A stretch of 64,000 nt of DNA from Heliomarina sp018223035 (lineage in GTDB: Bacteria > Pseudomonadota > Alphaproteobacteria > Rhodobacterales > Rhodobacteraceae), in NCBI GenBank assembly GCA_018223035.1, contig JAAEZD010000012.1, positions 62,001 through 126,000 of the forward strand, read 5' to 3'. Position numbers and translations under genes: made by a program. Numbering within the stretch: position 1 is the stretch's first letter; each line of letters opens with the position of its first letter. This document shows positions 26,568 to 35,327 of the stretch, one piece after another. The notes beneath the pieces were generated by a model. The model saw only the letters and a program-made list of their open reading frames with translations, had not been told where the DNA came from and made no database searches.

Positions 26568-27379
26568 AAAACATACCCTTATCGGCCCTGATCGGGCTGG
26601 CGCTTACAGGCGCCTATTTTCTTGCCGCGATCTTCGCGCCACTGATCGCACCTTACGGCATGGCGCAGATCGTCGGCGGCGTGTGGGAGCCGTCCTCATC
26701 CGAGTTCCTGCTCGGCACCGACAACATCGGCCGCGACCTGCTCAGCCGCATGATCTACGGCGGGCGCACCACGATCTTCATCGCCACCGCCGCGACACTG
26801 CTCAGCTTCATCACGGGCTCGGTGCTCGGCTTTCTCGCCGCTGTGCTCGGCGGCATCTGGGATCACATCCTCGCCCGTTTCGTCGACCTGATCATGTCGG
26901 TGCCGACGCTGATCTTTGCGCTGGTCGTGCTTTCGGTCATGCCCGTCACCATCCCGGTCCTGATCCTCGTCATGGGGCTGCTCGACGCCACCCGCGTCTT
27001 CCGCCTTGCGCGCGCGGTCGCCGTGGACATCAACGTGATGGAATTCGTCGAAGCTGCCCGCCTGCGCGGCGAAGGCAACATCTGGGTAATCTTCCGGGAA
27101 ATCCTGCCCAACGCCCTGTCGCCGCTTGTCGCGGAAATGGGCATGCGCTTCATCTTCATGGTTCTCTTCGTCTCGACCCTCTCTTTCCTCGGCCTCGGCG
27201 TTCAGCCGCCCGCCGCTGACTGGGGCGGCATCGTGAAAGAAAACAAGGACGGGATCGTCTACGGCATCCCGGCGGCACTGGTCCCGGCCATCGCCATCGC
27301 GACGCTGGCCATCTCGGTCAATCTCGTCGCCGACTGGATCCTGAACCGAACCACCAGCCTCAAGGGAGGGCGCGGATAA
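26564..27379 (+). CDS. ABC transporter permease, DppC-like
   Basis: A protein of 271 residues. GTDNIGRDLLSRMIYGGRTT is the conserved DppC periplasmic entry and EFVEAARLRGEGNIWVIFREI with LPNALSPLV the EAA loop. It is a little short at the N-terminus for the family (usually 280-300), and the preceding 34-codon frame could be the missing tail. AGGAGG lies nine bases before ATG 26564. The stop overlaps the ATPase start by one base. Confidence 0.92.
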   Translation: MKNIPLSALIGLALTGAYFLAAIFAPLIAPYGMAQIVGGVWEPSSSEFLLGTDNIGRDLLSRMIYGGRTTIFIATAATLLSFITGSVLGFLAAVLGGIWDHILARFVDLIMSVPTLIFALVVLSVMPVTIPVLILVMGLLDATRVFRLARAVAVDINVMEFVEAARLRGEGNIWVIFREILPNALSPLVAEMGMRFIFMVLFVSTLSFLGLGVQPPAADWGGIVKENKDGIVYGIPAALVPAIAIATLAISVNLVADWILNRTTSLKGGRG

Positions 27380-29016
27380 TGAGCGATCCCCTCGTTAAAG
27401 TACGCGATCTGAAAATCGGCGCCACGGTCTACCCGCCGGGCGAAAAACCCCGCGACATCGAAATCGTGCACGGAGTCTCCTTCGATCTGGAAAAGGGCAA
27501 GGTGCTGGGCCTCATCGGGGAATCCGGCGCCGGCAAATCCACCATCGGCCTGTCCACCCTCGGCTATGGCCGGGGTGGCGTCGAACTCACCGGCGGTGAG
27601 GTCTGGGTCAACGGACGAGAAATCCTCAAGATGAAGCTCAAGGGCCTGCGCGGCCTGCGCGGGGCCGAGGTCACCTATGTCTCGCAATCCGCCGCAGCTT
27701 CGTTCAACCCGGCCAAGAAGATCATGGAACAGGTGATCGAAGCCGCCATCGCCCACGGTCGCTGCACCAAGGCCGAGGCGGAATCCCGCGCCATAGACCT
27801 GTTCCACAAGCTGGGCCTGCCCAATCCCGACACCATCGGCAACCGCTACCCGCACCAGGTTTCGGGCGGTCAGCTTCAGCGCTGCATGACCGTGCTGGCG
27901 CTTTGCCCGCAGCCCGATCTGGTGGTGTTCGACGAACCCACGACCGCGCTGGACGTGACCACCCAGATCGACGTTCTCGCGGCGATCAAGGATGCCATCG
28001 AACTGACCGGCGTGGCCGCGCTCTATATCACCCACGACCTTGCCGTGGTGGCGCAGGTTTCCGACCACATCATGGTGCTGCGACAGGGCGAGATGGTCGA
28101 ATACGGCGAAACAGACCAGATCATCAACAACCCGCAGGAAGACTACACCAAGGCACTGGTCTCGGTCCGTTCCATCGAACACGAGGAAAAGATCCCGTCC
28201 GACAAACCTGTCCTCAGCGTCAAGAACATCACGGCCCGCTATCGCGGCACAAACTTCGACGTGCTGAAAAAGGTCAAGGTCGACATGCACCCCGGCCAAA
28301 CCCTCGCTGTCGTGGGTGAATCCGGGTCCGGCAAATCGACGCTGGCGCGAGTTATCACCGGGCTCTTGCCGCCGACCAGCGGCACGATTGAATTTGCCGG
28401 GCGCACGCTTAGCCCCGATCTCAAAAGCCGCAGCAAGGAAGACCTGCGCGAGTTGCAGATGATCTACCAGATGGCCGACACCGCGATGAACCCGCGCCAG
28501 ACCGTCGGCACCATCATCGGGCGTCCGCTGGAATTCTACTTTGGCCTCAAGGGCAAGGCCAAGCGCGACCGCATTCAGGAGTTGCTGGACGAGATCGAGC
28601 TTGGCACCGGTTTCATCGACCGCTACCCGGCCGAACTTTCGGGCGGGCAAAAACAGCGTGTCTGCATCGCGCGTGCGCTTGCCGCGAAACCCAAGCTGAT
28701 CATCTGCGACGAGGTCACCTCGGCGCTCGACCCGCTGGTGGCGGACGGTATTCTCAAGCTCTTGCTGAACCTGCAGAAAATCGAGGACGTAGCCTATCTC
28801 TTCATCACCCACGACATCGCCACGGTCCGCGCCATCGCGGATTCCATCGCGGTGATGTACCAGGGCAAGGTGGTGCGCTACGGGCCGAAATCGCAGGTGC
28901 TCTCTCCGCCCTTCGACGACTACACCGACCTGCTGCTCTCCTCGGTTCCCGAGATGAAGCTCGGCTGGCTCGAAGAGGTCATCGAACACCGCAAGATGGA
29001 AAGCGCCGGGAACTGA
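27379..29016 (+). CDS. ABC transporter ATP-binding protein, DppD-DppF fusion
   Basis: A protein of 545 residues with two complete ATPase domains. Domain 1 has Walker A GESGAGKST (about residue 48), signature SGGQLQR and Walker B LVVFDEPTTALD. Domain 2 has Walker A GESGSGKST (about 312), signature SGGQKQR and LIICDEVTSALD. It energises the two permeases, so the operon encodes a whole importer. A strong terminator follows at 29039. Confidence 0.94.
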   Translation: MSDPLVKVRDLKIGATVYPPGEKPRDIEIVHGVSFDLEKGKVLGLIGESGAGKSTIGLSTLGYGRGGVELTGGEVWVNGREILKMKLKGLRGLRGAEVTYVSQSAAASFNPAKKIMEQVIEAAIAHGRCTKAEAESRAIDLFHKLGLPNPDTIGNRYPHQVSGGQLQRCMTVLALCPQPDLVVFDEPTTALDVTTQIDVLAAIKDAIELTGVAALYITHDLAVVAQVSDHIMVLRQGEMVEYGETDQIINNPQEDYTKALVSVRSIEHEEKIPSDKPVLSVKNITARYRGTNFDVLKKVKVDMHPGQTLAVVGESGSGKSTLARVITGLLPPTSGTIEFAGRTLSPDLKSRSKEDLRELQMIYQMADTAMNPRQTVGTIIGRPLEFYFGLKGKAKRDRIQELLDEIELGTGFIDRYPAELSGGQKQRVCIARALAAKPKLIICDEVTSALDPLVADGILKLLLNLQKIEDVAYLFITHDIATVRAIADSIAVMYQGKVVRYGPKSQVLSPPFDDYTDLLLSSVPEMKLGWLEEVIEHRKMESAGN

Positions 29017-29038
29017 TCCCTGCCCCGCCGATCATTTG

Positions 29039-29069
29039 AAACGCGCCGCCTCACCCGCGGCGCGTTTTT
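29039..29069 (+). terminator. Rho-independent terminator of the ABC operon
   Basis: A perfect stem ACGCGCCGC/GCGGCGCGT (29041-29049 and 29057-29065), extendable by two A-T pairs, with loop CTCACCC and a T5 tract. It lies 23 bp after the ATPase stop. Confidence 0.9.
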
Positions 29070-29154
29070 CATTTCGGGGATGTTCGCATACTGTTTTGGT
29101 CAGCTACGCGGACTTATCGGACGCTCTCGATAATAGGTATTTCTGTAACCGAAC

Positions 29155-29832
29155 TCATTCTCGAGAGAGACGCTCTGCCGCAGTCCCGAAGTTGCCAAGT
29201 TGGTATACCGCGATGCCCTCGGCGCCAAATGTGAACGGCTCGAATGGTTCGGTCTCTCGCGCCTCGACCCAAGCGATCGGACCTACACCCGTGGTGACGT
29301 GCGGGTTAAACTTCTCGCCTGACTGGCCGGCAACAAATGTATCTACGTAGGTGAAAAGCAGGGGATCGAAGGGCGACCCCGATGGGTCAGGTACAAACGC
29401 TTCTTCTCCGGCCGCTGGCTTGCGATATGGCTCGATCGCTTCGATAATCGCATCTTGAAGCGCATGCAGGTCTTGCGAAGGCTCGATCACGATTCCCTGC
29501 AAGCCGATGTCACCGGAAGGAACGTGATACAGGCCGGTCGCTGTCATCTGGAGTGCCTCAAGATCGAACTGGCTGCTGACATCCGCGACAGTTGCGAGAA
29601 TTGCGTCCAACTCATCCCGCAATACGAAGGTCTGTAACAGTGTGACGTGAGGCGCATGTGCCTCATCGAGTTCGAAGCCTTGCGGAAACTCGTCGCGCAG
29701 TCGCGCGTTCCACTCTTCCGCTTGTTCCATCATCGTCTCGTCGGGTTCGATCAGAACGTCAATCGCAATGACGCCCGACTGGGCAAAGACAGATAACGGC
29801 ATGATCGCAAAGGCAAGAATGTATTTTAGCAT
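29155..29832 (-). CDS. Exported 2H phosphoesterase superfamily protein (LigT-like)
   Basis: A protein of 225 residues. MLKYILAFAIMPLSVFAQSG is a cleavable signal peptide. Two HxT motifs, APHVTLLQ (about residue 62) and FNPHVTTG (about 178), are spaced as in 2H phosphoesterases and 2'-5' RNA ligases, which act on cyclic or 2'-5' phosphodiesters. Most relatives are cytoplasmic, so export is unusual. Codon use appears less GC-rich than in neighbours, which suggests transfer. It stands alone, with 194 bp of AT-richer sequence upstream. Confidence 0.75.
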   Translation of the reverse strand: MLKYILAFAIMPLSVFAQSGVIAIDVLIEPDETMMEQAEEWNARLRDEFPQGFELDEAHAPHVTLLQTFVLRDELDAILATVADVSSQFDLEALQMTATGLYHVPSGDIGLQGIVIEPSQDLHALQDAIIEAIEPYRKPAAGEEAFVPDPSGSPFDPLLFTYVDTFVAGQSGEKFNPHVTTGVGPIAWVEARETEPFEPFTFGAEGIAVYQLGNFGTAAERLSRE

Positions 29833-30026
29833 GATAATGTGCTCTCCGAATATGCGATGTCGTAACTCGAAAGGTGCTCTAGATCATACCCTTCTCAGCG
29901 CAATCAAGCTATGTTTTTTGTCCAACCGAGAAGAGCTTTCGAATGTCTTGGAAGGGCAAAAAGCCGACGTGTAATGCTCGTGGCCCAAGACGACTTTCGG
30001 ACATCGCCCTTTCTTACTTCACGAAG

Positions 30027-31172
30027 TCACGCCGGTATCTTGAATTGGCAGGACCCGCAGGCGCCCAGCGGCGACTGTCCCAGCAGCTGGCTCAGCACCG
30101 CGTTCAGCGCTGCCATCGCCTCGAGCAGTTGCAGGGCAGCAAGGTTCGGCGGTTTCATCGACATCGACGCTGACATCACCGGCGCCGCCGCTTTGGCCGT
30201 CGCCGCGCCCAGACGCACATTTTCAAGAACCGGCAAGTCGCCAAGCTGCGACATCAAAAGGGTCGCCGGGTTCGGCAGCGCAATCCGCAGGCTTGCCACA
30301 TAGGCCAGCATCGCGTTGACCCGCGCCACGCCCGCAGGGGTCAGCGCATCCATGCCGAAGGCTTCTTGTATCACGCCGATACTGTCCAGCTTGGCCGCCG
30401 CATCCAGAAGCCCCATCGCATCGAGCGCCATCATCGGCAGGGCCGCGACCGCCTTGATCATATTCACGGCCATCTTCATGAAATCGGGCGATGTAACGGG
30501 CGGCAGCCCCATCGCCGCCGGGGCCGAGGCCAGCGGCGCAAAGGCTGCCATGCTCATCGCAAGGTTCAGCTTTGCGGGCGGCAGCGCAAAGGGCTGCACC
30601 TTGAGCGAGGCCGAGAACCGCGCCGCCTGCTGCAAGCGCACCCCCGGATCGCCGAGGCTCAACGCAGCGGAAAAGCTCGGATCGACCTTTGCCAGCGCCA
30701 TCAGGCACAGGCCTTGCGCGCGCAGCTTCAGCGTCAGCCGCGCCGCCAGCGTCATGTTCTGCAACTGCATCGGCGGGATCGCCTGAAACGGCGCCAGCGC
30801 CTGCATCGCCTCTGCCATCAGACTGGCCACCGCCTGTTTGATCTGGAGGATCAGCTTTTTCGGGTCAAGCAACGGAAAGATCATCCCCGCCGCCGCCAAC
30901 CGCATCACGAGGCTCAGCACCGGCCCGCCCGAGAGCGGCAGCGGCGCGCCCAGCGTCGCGTTCATCCATGCGGCACCGGTCATATCCGGCAAGGCCGCGT
31001 TCATCTTCATATCCGCCCGCATCGCCACGGGGCCGCTGGCCGCCATCGATTCCAGCCCCAGCAGATCCGCCAGCATCGCCAGCTGCGGCGGCACCGGGGC
31101 CACGGCGCTGAGGCTGACCTTGGGCGCCATTGCTGGCAGCCGCATCATGTTTGTGGCACAGAAACAGGGCAT
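30027..31172 (-). CDS. Met/Ala/Leu-rich protein of unknown function, next to a PAAR protein
   Basis: A protein of 381 residues with strikingly frequent Met and Ala and few charged residues. Segments such as AMRADMKMNAALPDM, FALPPAKLNLAMSMAAFAPL and SASMSMKPPNLAALQLLEAM look like degenerate amphipathic helical repeats. Paired Cys occur at both ends (CFC near the N-terminus, CGSC near the C-terminus). No signal peptide and no family recognised. It begins 21 bp after the PAAR gene on the same strand, so it is probably cotranslated. A secreted cargo, PAAR-bound adaptor or membrane-active effector are possible. Confidence 0.65.
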   Translation of the reverse strand: MPCFCATNMMRLPAMAPKVSLSAVAPVPPQLAMLADLLGLESMAASGPVAMRADMKMNAALPDMTGAAWMNATLGAPLPLSGGPVLSLVMRLAAAGMIFPLLDPKKLILQIKQAVASLMAEAMQALAPFQAIPPMQLQNMTLAARLTLKLRAQGLCLMALAKVDPSFSAALSLGDPGVRLQQAARFSASLKVQPFALPPAKLNLAMSMAAFAPLASAPAAMGLPPVTSPDFMKMAVNMIKAVAALPMMALDAMGLLDAAAKLDSIGVIQEAFGMDALTPAGVARVNAMLAYVASLRIALPNPATLLMSQLGDLPVLENVRLGAATAKAAAPVMSASMSMKPPNLAALQLLEAMAALNAVLSQLLGQSPLGACGSCQFKIPA

Positions 31173-31193
31173 CGCGTTACCTATTAAACCGGA

Positions 31194-31490
31194 TCAGCCG
31201 CCGATCATCACCGTCGGCGCGCCCGCAACGATTGAACCACCATGCGCGGTCATGTCACCGATCCGGACGGCGGGCTTTTTGCAGACCATCACCGTCATCG
31301 ATCCCTTGACGATCAAATCGGGCGGCCCGACGCAGACGCAGTTATCGGTCACCACCGATTGCGGCAGCTTGCAGGTCAGCACGGTCGGCGCGGAAACCCC
31401 GATGATCGGGCCGCCCACATGCGGCACCGGCACCGGCGCGGGCGTGACCATCGGACAGACATGCATATCGGTGATACGAGAGGCGAGCAT
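31194..31490 (-). CDS. PAAR-domain protein (type VI or contractile-system spike tip), orphan
   Basis: A protein of 98 residues. TPAPVPVPHVGGPI, DNCVCVGPPDLIVKGS, AVRIGDMTAHGGSIVAG and PTVMIGG are PAAR repeats. PAAR proteins cap the VgrG-type spike and often carry or recruit effectors; conserved Cys and His residues bind zinc. ATG 31490 is preferred since GAGGA lies eight bases upstream. No VgrG, Hcp or sheath gene is in the window. Confidence 0.85.
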   Translation of the reverse strand: MLASRITDMHVCPMVTPAPVPVPHVGGPIIGVSAPTVLTCKLPQSVVTDNCVCVGPPDLIVKGSMTVMVCKKPAVRIGDMTAHGGSIVAGAPTVMIGG

Positions 31491-31631
31491 TGGCAAAATC
31501 CTCAAACGGGATGAAAACAACTCTGCTCAATAGACACCCCGCCCCCCGGTCTGACAAGCAATCTGGATCACACATGCCCGAATAAGTTTCGGGGCTTGCG
31601 CGAGATACACGCCCGAAAGGTGCCTCTCTGA

Positions 31632-31664
31632 TGTACAGGGGGTGTACAGAAGGTGCACAGATGT
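31632..31664. repeat. 11-bp-phased TGYACAG array, locus 1 (three units)
   Basis: TGTACAG at 31632, TGTACAG at 31643 and TGCACAG at 31654 recur exactly every 11 bp. The array is 142-174 bp upstream of the PAAR start and 106-138 bp upstream of the phosphatase start. A related array lies at 62158-62201. Confidence 0.75.
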
Positions 31665-31769
31665 CACCCCCGGATTTGCCGCCTCAAACCCGGTTGCAAC
31701 CGGGGCTCAAGCGTCCTTAGATGCGCGCCAGAAAGCCTACCCATCGGCACGAAAAAACGGAGCGCGCCC

Positions 31770-32606
31770 ATGCAGAACAAACTTCTTTTGATCATTCTCG
31801 ACGGCGTTCCGTGGCGCAACTGGCGTCGGCTCTTCGGCAATCTCGAAGGCTGGGTCACCGCCGGAGAGGCCCGGGTCTGGAAGCACCGCGCTGTGCTCCC
31901 CTCGATCTCGGCAAGCTGTTATGCCTCGATCCATACGGGCGTCACGCCGCAGGAACATGGCTGTACCGGCAACGGCAATGTCTTCCGCCTCAGCCAGCCC
32001 GACGTCTTCAGCCAGGTCCGCGCGGCGGGCGGTGTCACCGGAGCCGTCGCCCATTCCTTCTGGTCGTCCTTCTTCAACCGTCACCCCTTCGATCTGGTGC
32101 GGGATACCGAGTATGACGAACCCGAGAGCGACACCATCAACCACGGCCGCTTCCACACGATGACGGGCTATGGTCTGGTCAACCAGATGACGCCCTCCGA
32201 CGTCGATCTCTTTGCGTCGCTGACCAATCTCTGTCTGCGTTTTGGCTTGAATTACGGGATGTTACATACCTGCACGCTCGACAGCATGGGGCACCGTTTC
32301 TTCCACGATTGTCAGGAGATGGACCACGCCTGCGCGGTCATGGACGAAATGCTCGCCCCGTTCATCCACAAATGGCGCGCCGCCGGGTACGAAATCATCG
32401 TGACCGCGGATCACGGTCAGGACGAACGCGGTCATCACGGCGGCCACAGCGCCCTGCAACAGGAATCCGCGCTCTATTATTTTGGCCCCGCCGAAGGCCC
32501 AGACGCCGGTGCGGTGATCGATCAGCTACAGCTCGCGCCGACCATCCTGTCGCGCCTTGGTGCCCCCGTGCCGGACACGATGAAGGCTGGCAGCTTTCTG
32601 ATGTGA
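31770..32606 (+). CDS. Alkaline phosphatase superfamily protein (phosphodiesterase/pyrophosphatase-like)
   Basis: A protein of 278 residues. LLLIILDGVPWRNW contains the first metal Asp. SISASCYASIHTGVTPQEHG carries the nucleophile position of nucleotide-pyrophosphatase-like proteins, and the later ligands are in LDSMGHRFFHD and TADHGQDERGHHGGH. No signal peptide, so cytoplasmic. GGAG lies about seven bases before ATG 31770; the open frame extends 39 codons upstream without support. Substrate unknown. Confidence 0.82.
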   Translation: MQNKLLLIILDGVPWRNWRRLFGNLEGWVTAGEARVWKHRAVLPSISASCYASIHTGVTPQEHGCTGNGNVFRLSQPDVFSQVRAAGGVTGAVAHSFWSSFFNRHPFDLVRDTEYDEPESDTINHGRFHTMTGYGLVNQMTPSDVDLFASLTNLCLRFGLNYGMLHTCTLDSMGHRFFHDCQEMDHACAVMDEMLAPFIHKWRAAGYEIIVTADHGQDERGHHGGHSALQQESALYYFGPAEGPDAGAVIDQLQLAPTILSRLGAPVPDTMKAGSFLM

Positions 32607-32656
32607 TCCGCGATTCTGTTCCACCGCAACCCGGATCGTACGCCGGGTAAAGCACC

Positions 32657-32679
32657 GGTTTACCTGACACGGGTAAACC
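32657..32679. repeat. Perfect 8-bp inverted repeat after the phosphatase gene
   Basis: GGTTTACC (32657-32664) and GGTAAACC (32672-32679) flank a 7-base loop, 50 bp past the phosphatase stop. No U tract follows, so terminator function is uncertain. Confidence 0.4.
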
Positions 32680-32762
32680 ACCTCCACGCCACGCTGTCTC
32701 ATCAAAAAGACCCTATTCCCATGCCGCAGCTTAGAAACGGGTCAGGGGCAGCGTGACGGTCC

Positions 32763-32951
32763 CTACCGTCCCGTTGCGCGGCGCTTTTCCTTGCCAAGGT
32801 CGATCTGAGTGGGCTTGTCGCATTTGATGGCCTGCGCTGGAAACAGGCTGATCGCGCCCTCGGTCCGGCGCGCGACGACCGGAGCTTCCTCGGCCTCATA
32901 TCCAACTTCGATGTTCGCGCCATCGCACGAAAAGACCGCCTTCAGCCGCAT
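32763..32951 (-). CDS. Small hypothetical protein
   Basis: A protein of 62 residues beginning MRLKAVFSCDGANIEVGYEA. GGGGGG lies four bases before ATG 32951. The composition is balanced and coding-like, with two Cys and a basic tail, but no family is recognised. It is downstream of ggpS on the same strand, about 100 bp away. Confidence 0.45.
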   Translation of the reverse strand: MRLKAVFSCDGANIEVGYEAEEAPVVARRTEGAISLFPAQAIKCDKPTQIDLGKEKRRATGR

Positions 32952-33049
32952 AGTCCCCCCATTCTGCAACCGGCCCCATGCGCGGTATGCAGGGGCTCGA
33001 AAGCAGGACTATGCGACAGAACAATGAATAGTGGGGGAAAAACTTTTGA

Positions 33050-34558
33050 TTATTCCTGTTTTTCCAGCATTTCTTGCTTTCTTTCCACAGCAGCATCGAA
33101 CTCGCGCTGCTGCGCTTCGCCCCATGCGGCAACGGTAAATCTCTTTACAACCGATCGCAGAGTTTTCATCCGGTGACGGCGCTCTTCCTCGGGCATATCC
33201 AGCGCCGAAAGAATCGCACTGTCCATAGAGCGATGCGAAAACGGGTTGGTGATGACGGCAGAATGCAATTCTACCGCGGCACCGGCGAACTCGGACAGGA
33301 CCAGAACCCCGTCGCCATCCACGCGGGCGGCGCAGAATTCCTTGCAGACAAGGTTCATGCCATCAACCAGCGGCGTGATCCAGGCCACGTCAGCAGCGAG
33401 GTAATACTTGATCAGATCGTCAAACGGGATCGCCCGCGAGATCAGCGCAATCGGTTGCCAGCGCAGCGTCCCGTAGCGGCCATTGATCCGCCCTGCGGTT
33501 TCCTCGATACCGGTCTGCACCGGGGCATAGGCCGACATGTTGCGATCTGCGCTGACCGAAACGTGCATCAGCTTGACCTTGCCGCGCAATTCCGGGTGTT
33601 CGGCGAGCACACGTTCGAAACTCTCAAGCTGGTCAACCCCGCCTTTGGTGTAGTCGGTGCGTCCGACAGACAGGATCAACTTGCAATCGCCCATGTCCTC
33701 GCGGATTTCGCGGGCGTTTTTCTGAACCTCCGGGTCGTTGGCGCGGGCTTCGATGAAGTCCGGATTCACCCCCACATTCGCCGAGCTGATCGCCACCTTG
33801 CGCCCCTCATAGGACAAAAGCTTTGGATAGCTGCGCTCGCTAAGCGCGGTCCCGTCCGAGACCATCTCGGGGTCGACCTTGTGCCGTTCCAACACATCCA
33901 CGTCGAAAAGGCTCTGCGCGACCGAAACGAAGTTCGACGCATAGCGCGCGATGTGGAAACCGACGATATCACAGGCCAGCAGGCTGCCGACGATCTCGCG
34001 CCGCCACGGCAGCACGTTGAACATATCTGCCGCCGGGAAAGGTGTGTGGTGAAAGAAGGAGATCGTCACATCCGAACGCAGGGTGCGCAGATAGCCGGGC
34101 ACCAGCCAGAGATTATAGTCATGAATCCAGACCCTTGCGCCCTGCGCGGCCTCGCGGGCGGCGGCCTCGGCAAAGGCCCAGTTCACCTCGCGAAAGGTCG
34201 GCCAGTCGACCGGATCGTAGTTGAACTTTTCCTTGAAGCTGTGAAGGATCGGCCAGAAGGCCTCTTTCGAGGAAACGTGGTAAAAGCTGCTCACCTGCTC
34301 ATAGGTCAGCGGCAGGCGCGACACGTTGTATTTGCCGTACTGGTCGTCAATTTCCACGACCTTCTCGAAATCCGGATTGGCCGGATCATCGGCCAGCTTC
34401 CACGCGATCCAGGATGCTTTTTCGGCGGTTGCAAAAAAGCTCTTTAGCGTCGGAACAATGCCGTTCGGGCTCTTGTTCTCGCGAAACTTTACGACGCCGT
34501 TTTCTTCAACCTCTTCATAGGGTTGACGGTGATAGACGATGACCAGATCAGACGACAT
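33050..34558 (-). CDS. ggpS: Glucosylglycerol-phosphate synthase (GT20 family)
   Basis: A protein of 502 residues. GgpS joins glucose from a nucleotide sugar to glycerol 3-phosphate, giving glucosylglycerol phosphate. LVIVYHRQPYEEV, NKSPNGIVPTLKSFF, FYHVSSKEAFWPILHSF and VWIHDYNLWLVPGYLR closely follow cyanobacterial GgpS as I recall it, and differ from OtsA, whose N-terminus reads like VVSNR and GGL. The donor and acceptor loops FFHHTPFP, SVGRTDYTKG and TPLVDGMNLVCKEF are intact. It overlaps the phosphatase gene by 11 bp, and gpsA, which makes the acceptor, leads the operon. Cyanobacterial enzymes use ADP-glucose; donor preference here is open. Confidence 0.9.
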   Translation of the reverse strand: MSSDLVIVYHRQPYEEVEENGVVKFRENKSPNGIVPTLKSFFATAEKASWIAWKLADDPANPDFEKVVEIDDQYGKYNVSRLPLTYEQVSSFYHVSSKEAFWPILHSFKEKFNYDPVDWPTFREVNWAFAEAAAREAAQGARVWIHDYNLWLVPGYLRTLRSDVTISFFHHTPFPAADMFNVLPWRREIVGSLLACDIVGFHIARYASNFVSVAQSLFDVDVLERHKVDPEMVSDGTALSERSYPKLLSYEGRKVAISSANVGVNPDFIEARANDPEVQKNAREIREDMGDCKLILSVGRTDYTKGGVDQLESFERVLAEHPELRGKVKLMHVSVSADRNMSAYAPVQTGIEETAGRINGRYGTLRWQPIALISRAIPFDDLIKYYLAADVAWITPLVDGMNLVCKEFCAARVDGDGVLVLSEFAGAAVELHSAVITNPFSHRSMDSAILSALDMPEEERRHRMKTLRSVVKRFTVAAWGEAQQREFDAAVERKQEMLEKQE

Positions 34559-35327
34559 TTTTCAAAATTTCTTTGCTGCCGGGATGAAGGTTGAACTGGG
34601 TCATGGCCTCGGCGATTCCGGCGGCGCCGATGGCTTTCGCCCGGTGAATTTTTTCGTCCTGCGGCAGCGCCTGCAACAGCGGCTGCTCGGACCCGCCGAC
34701 CGCCACCGCATAGGTGCCCGCGATCAGCATCGAAAGGTCGTTCAGCGTATCGCCCGACGCCAGCACCCGCCCCTGCGGCACCCCGAGGTGGTCAAGCAGG
34801 CGCAAAAGCGATGGCCCCTTGCTGACCCCCGGCGGCAGGACATCGAAAAAGCGGTTGTCCGAGATCAGGACATCCAGTCCCATGTCGCCGATCAAATCGG
34901 CAGCGGCAGGGTCATAGCTTTCAGGGTCATAGTGATAGCTGACCCTATAGCGAAACGGGGTGTCCTGCAAACGCAGCCCGGCTGCATCGGCCAGCGCCGT
35001 GCGCACCCTATCGCCGCTGTCGCTCCACCGGCCCGAGATATCCAGTTCCAGCGCTTCGATTGGGCGAATATCGCCGTCTTCTACCTTAGCGATGGTCGTA
35101 CCCACATCTCCGATCACGTATTCGGGCCAAGGCAGATCGCCGCTCGAACAGGTTTCAACCATGAACTCCGGGTCCCGTCCGCTGACAAAGATCAAACCCA
35201 CCGTATCGCGGTTATCCTCGATCCAGTCGTAAAGCTGGCGCCGGTCCTCATCGGTGCCGCCAAGGAACGTGCCGTCAAGGTCAGTGGCCAGAACGAACTG
35301 GCGCTCGTGAAAATCGGGCAGGCTCAT
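34548..35327 (-). CDS. HAD phosphatase, probable glucosylglycerol-phosphate phosphatase
   Basis: A protein of 259 residues. HAD motif I is VLATDLDGTFLG, motif II VSGR, and motif IV ASGDTLNDLSML; a Cof/sucrose-phosphatase type cap domain lies between. Its place between gpsA and ggpS, with overlaps of 4 and 11 bp, makes dephosphorylation of glucosylglycerol phosphate the likely job. I recall that in Pseudomonas a HAD phosphatase domain is fused to GgpS (GgpPS); here the two are separate genes. Confidence 0.8.
   Translation of the reverse strand: MSLPDFHERQFVLATDLDGTFLGGTDEDRRQLYDWIEDNRDTVGLIFVSGRDPEFMVETCSSGDLPWPEYVIGDVGTTIAKVEDGDIRPIEALELDISGRWSDSGDRVRTALADAAGLRLQDTPFRYRVSYHYDPESYDPAAADLIGDMGLDVLISDNRFFDVLPPGVSKGPSLLRLLDHLGVPQGRVLASGDTLNDLSMLIAGTYAVAVGGSEQPLLQALPQDEKIHRAKAIGAAGIAEAMTQFNLHPGSKEILKNVV

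Noticed and set aside
33050..34558. Trehalose-6-phosphate synthase OtsA
   Set aside because: It belongs to the same GT20 family, but the N-terminus (YHRQPYEEV, SPNGIVPTLKSFF) is GgpS-like, and a gpsA neighbour suits a glycerol 3-phosphate acceptor. No otsB-type gene is clearly present.
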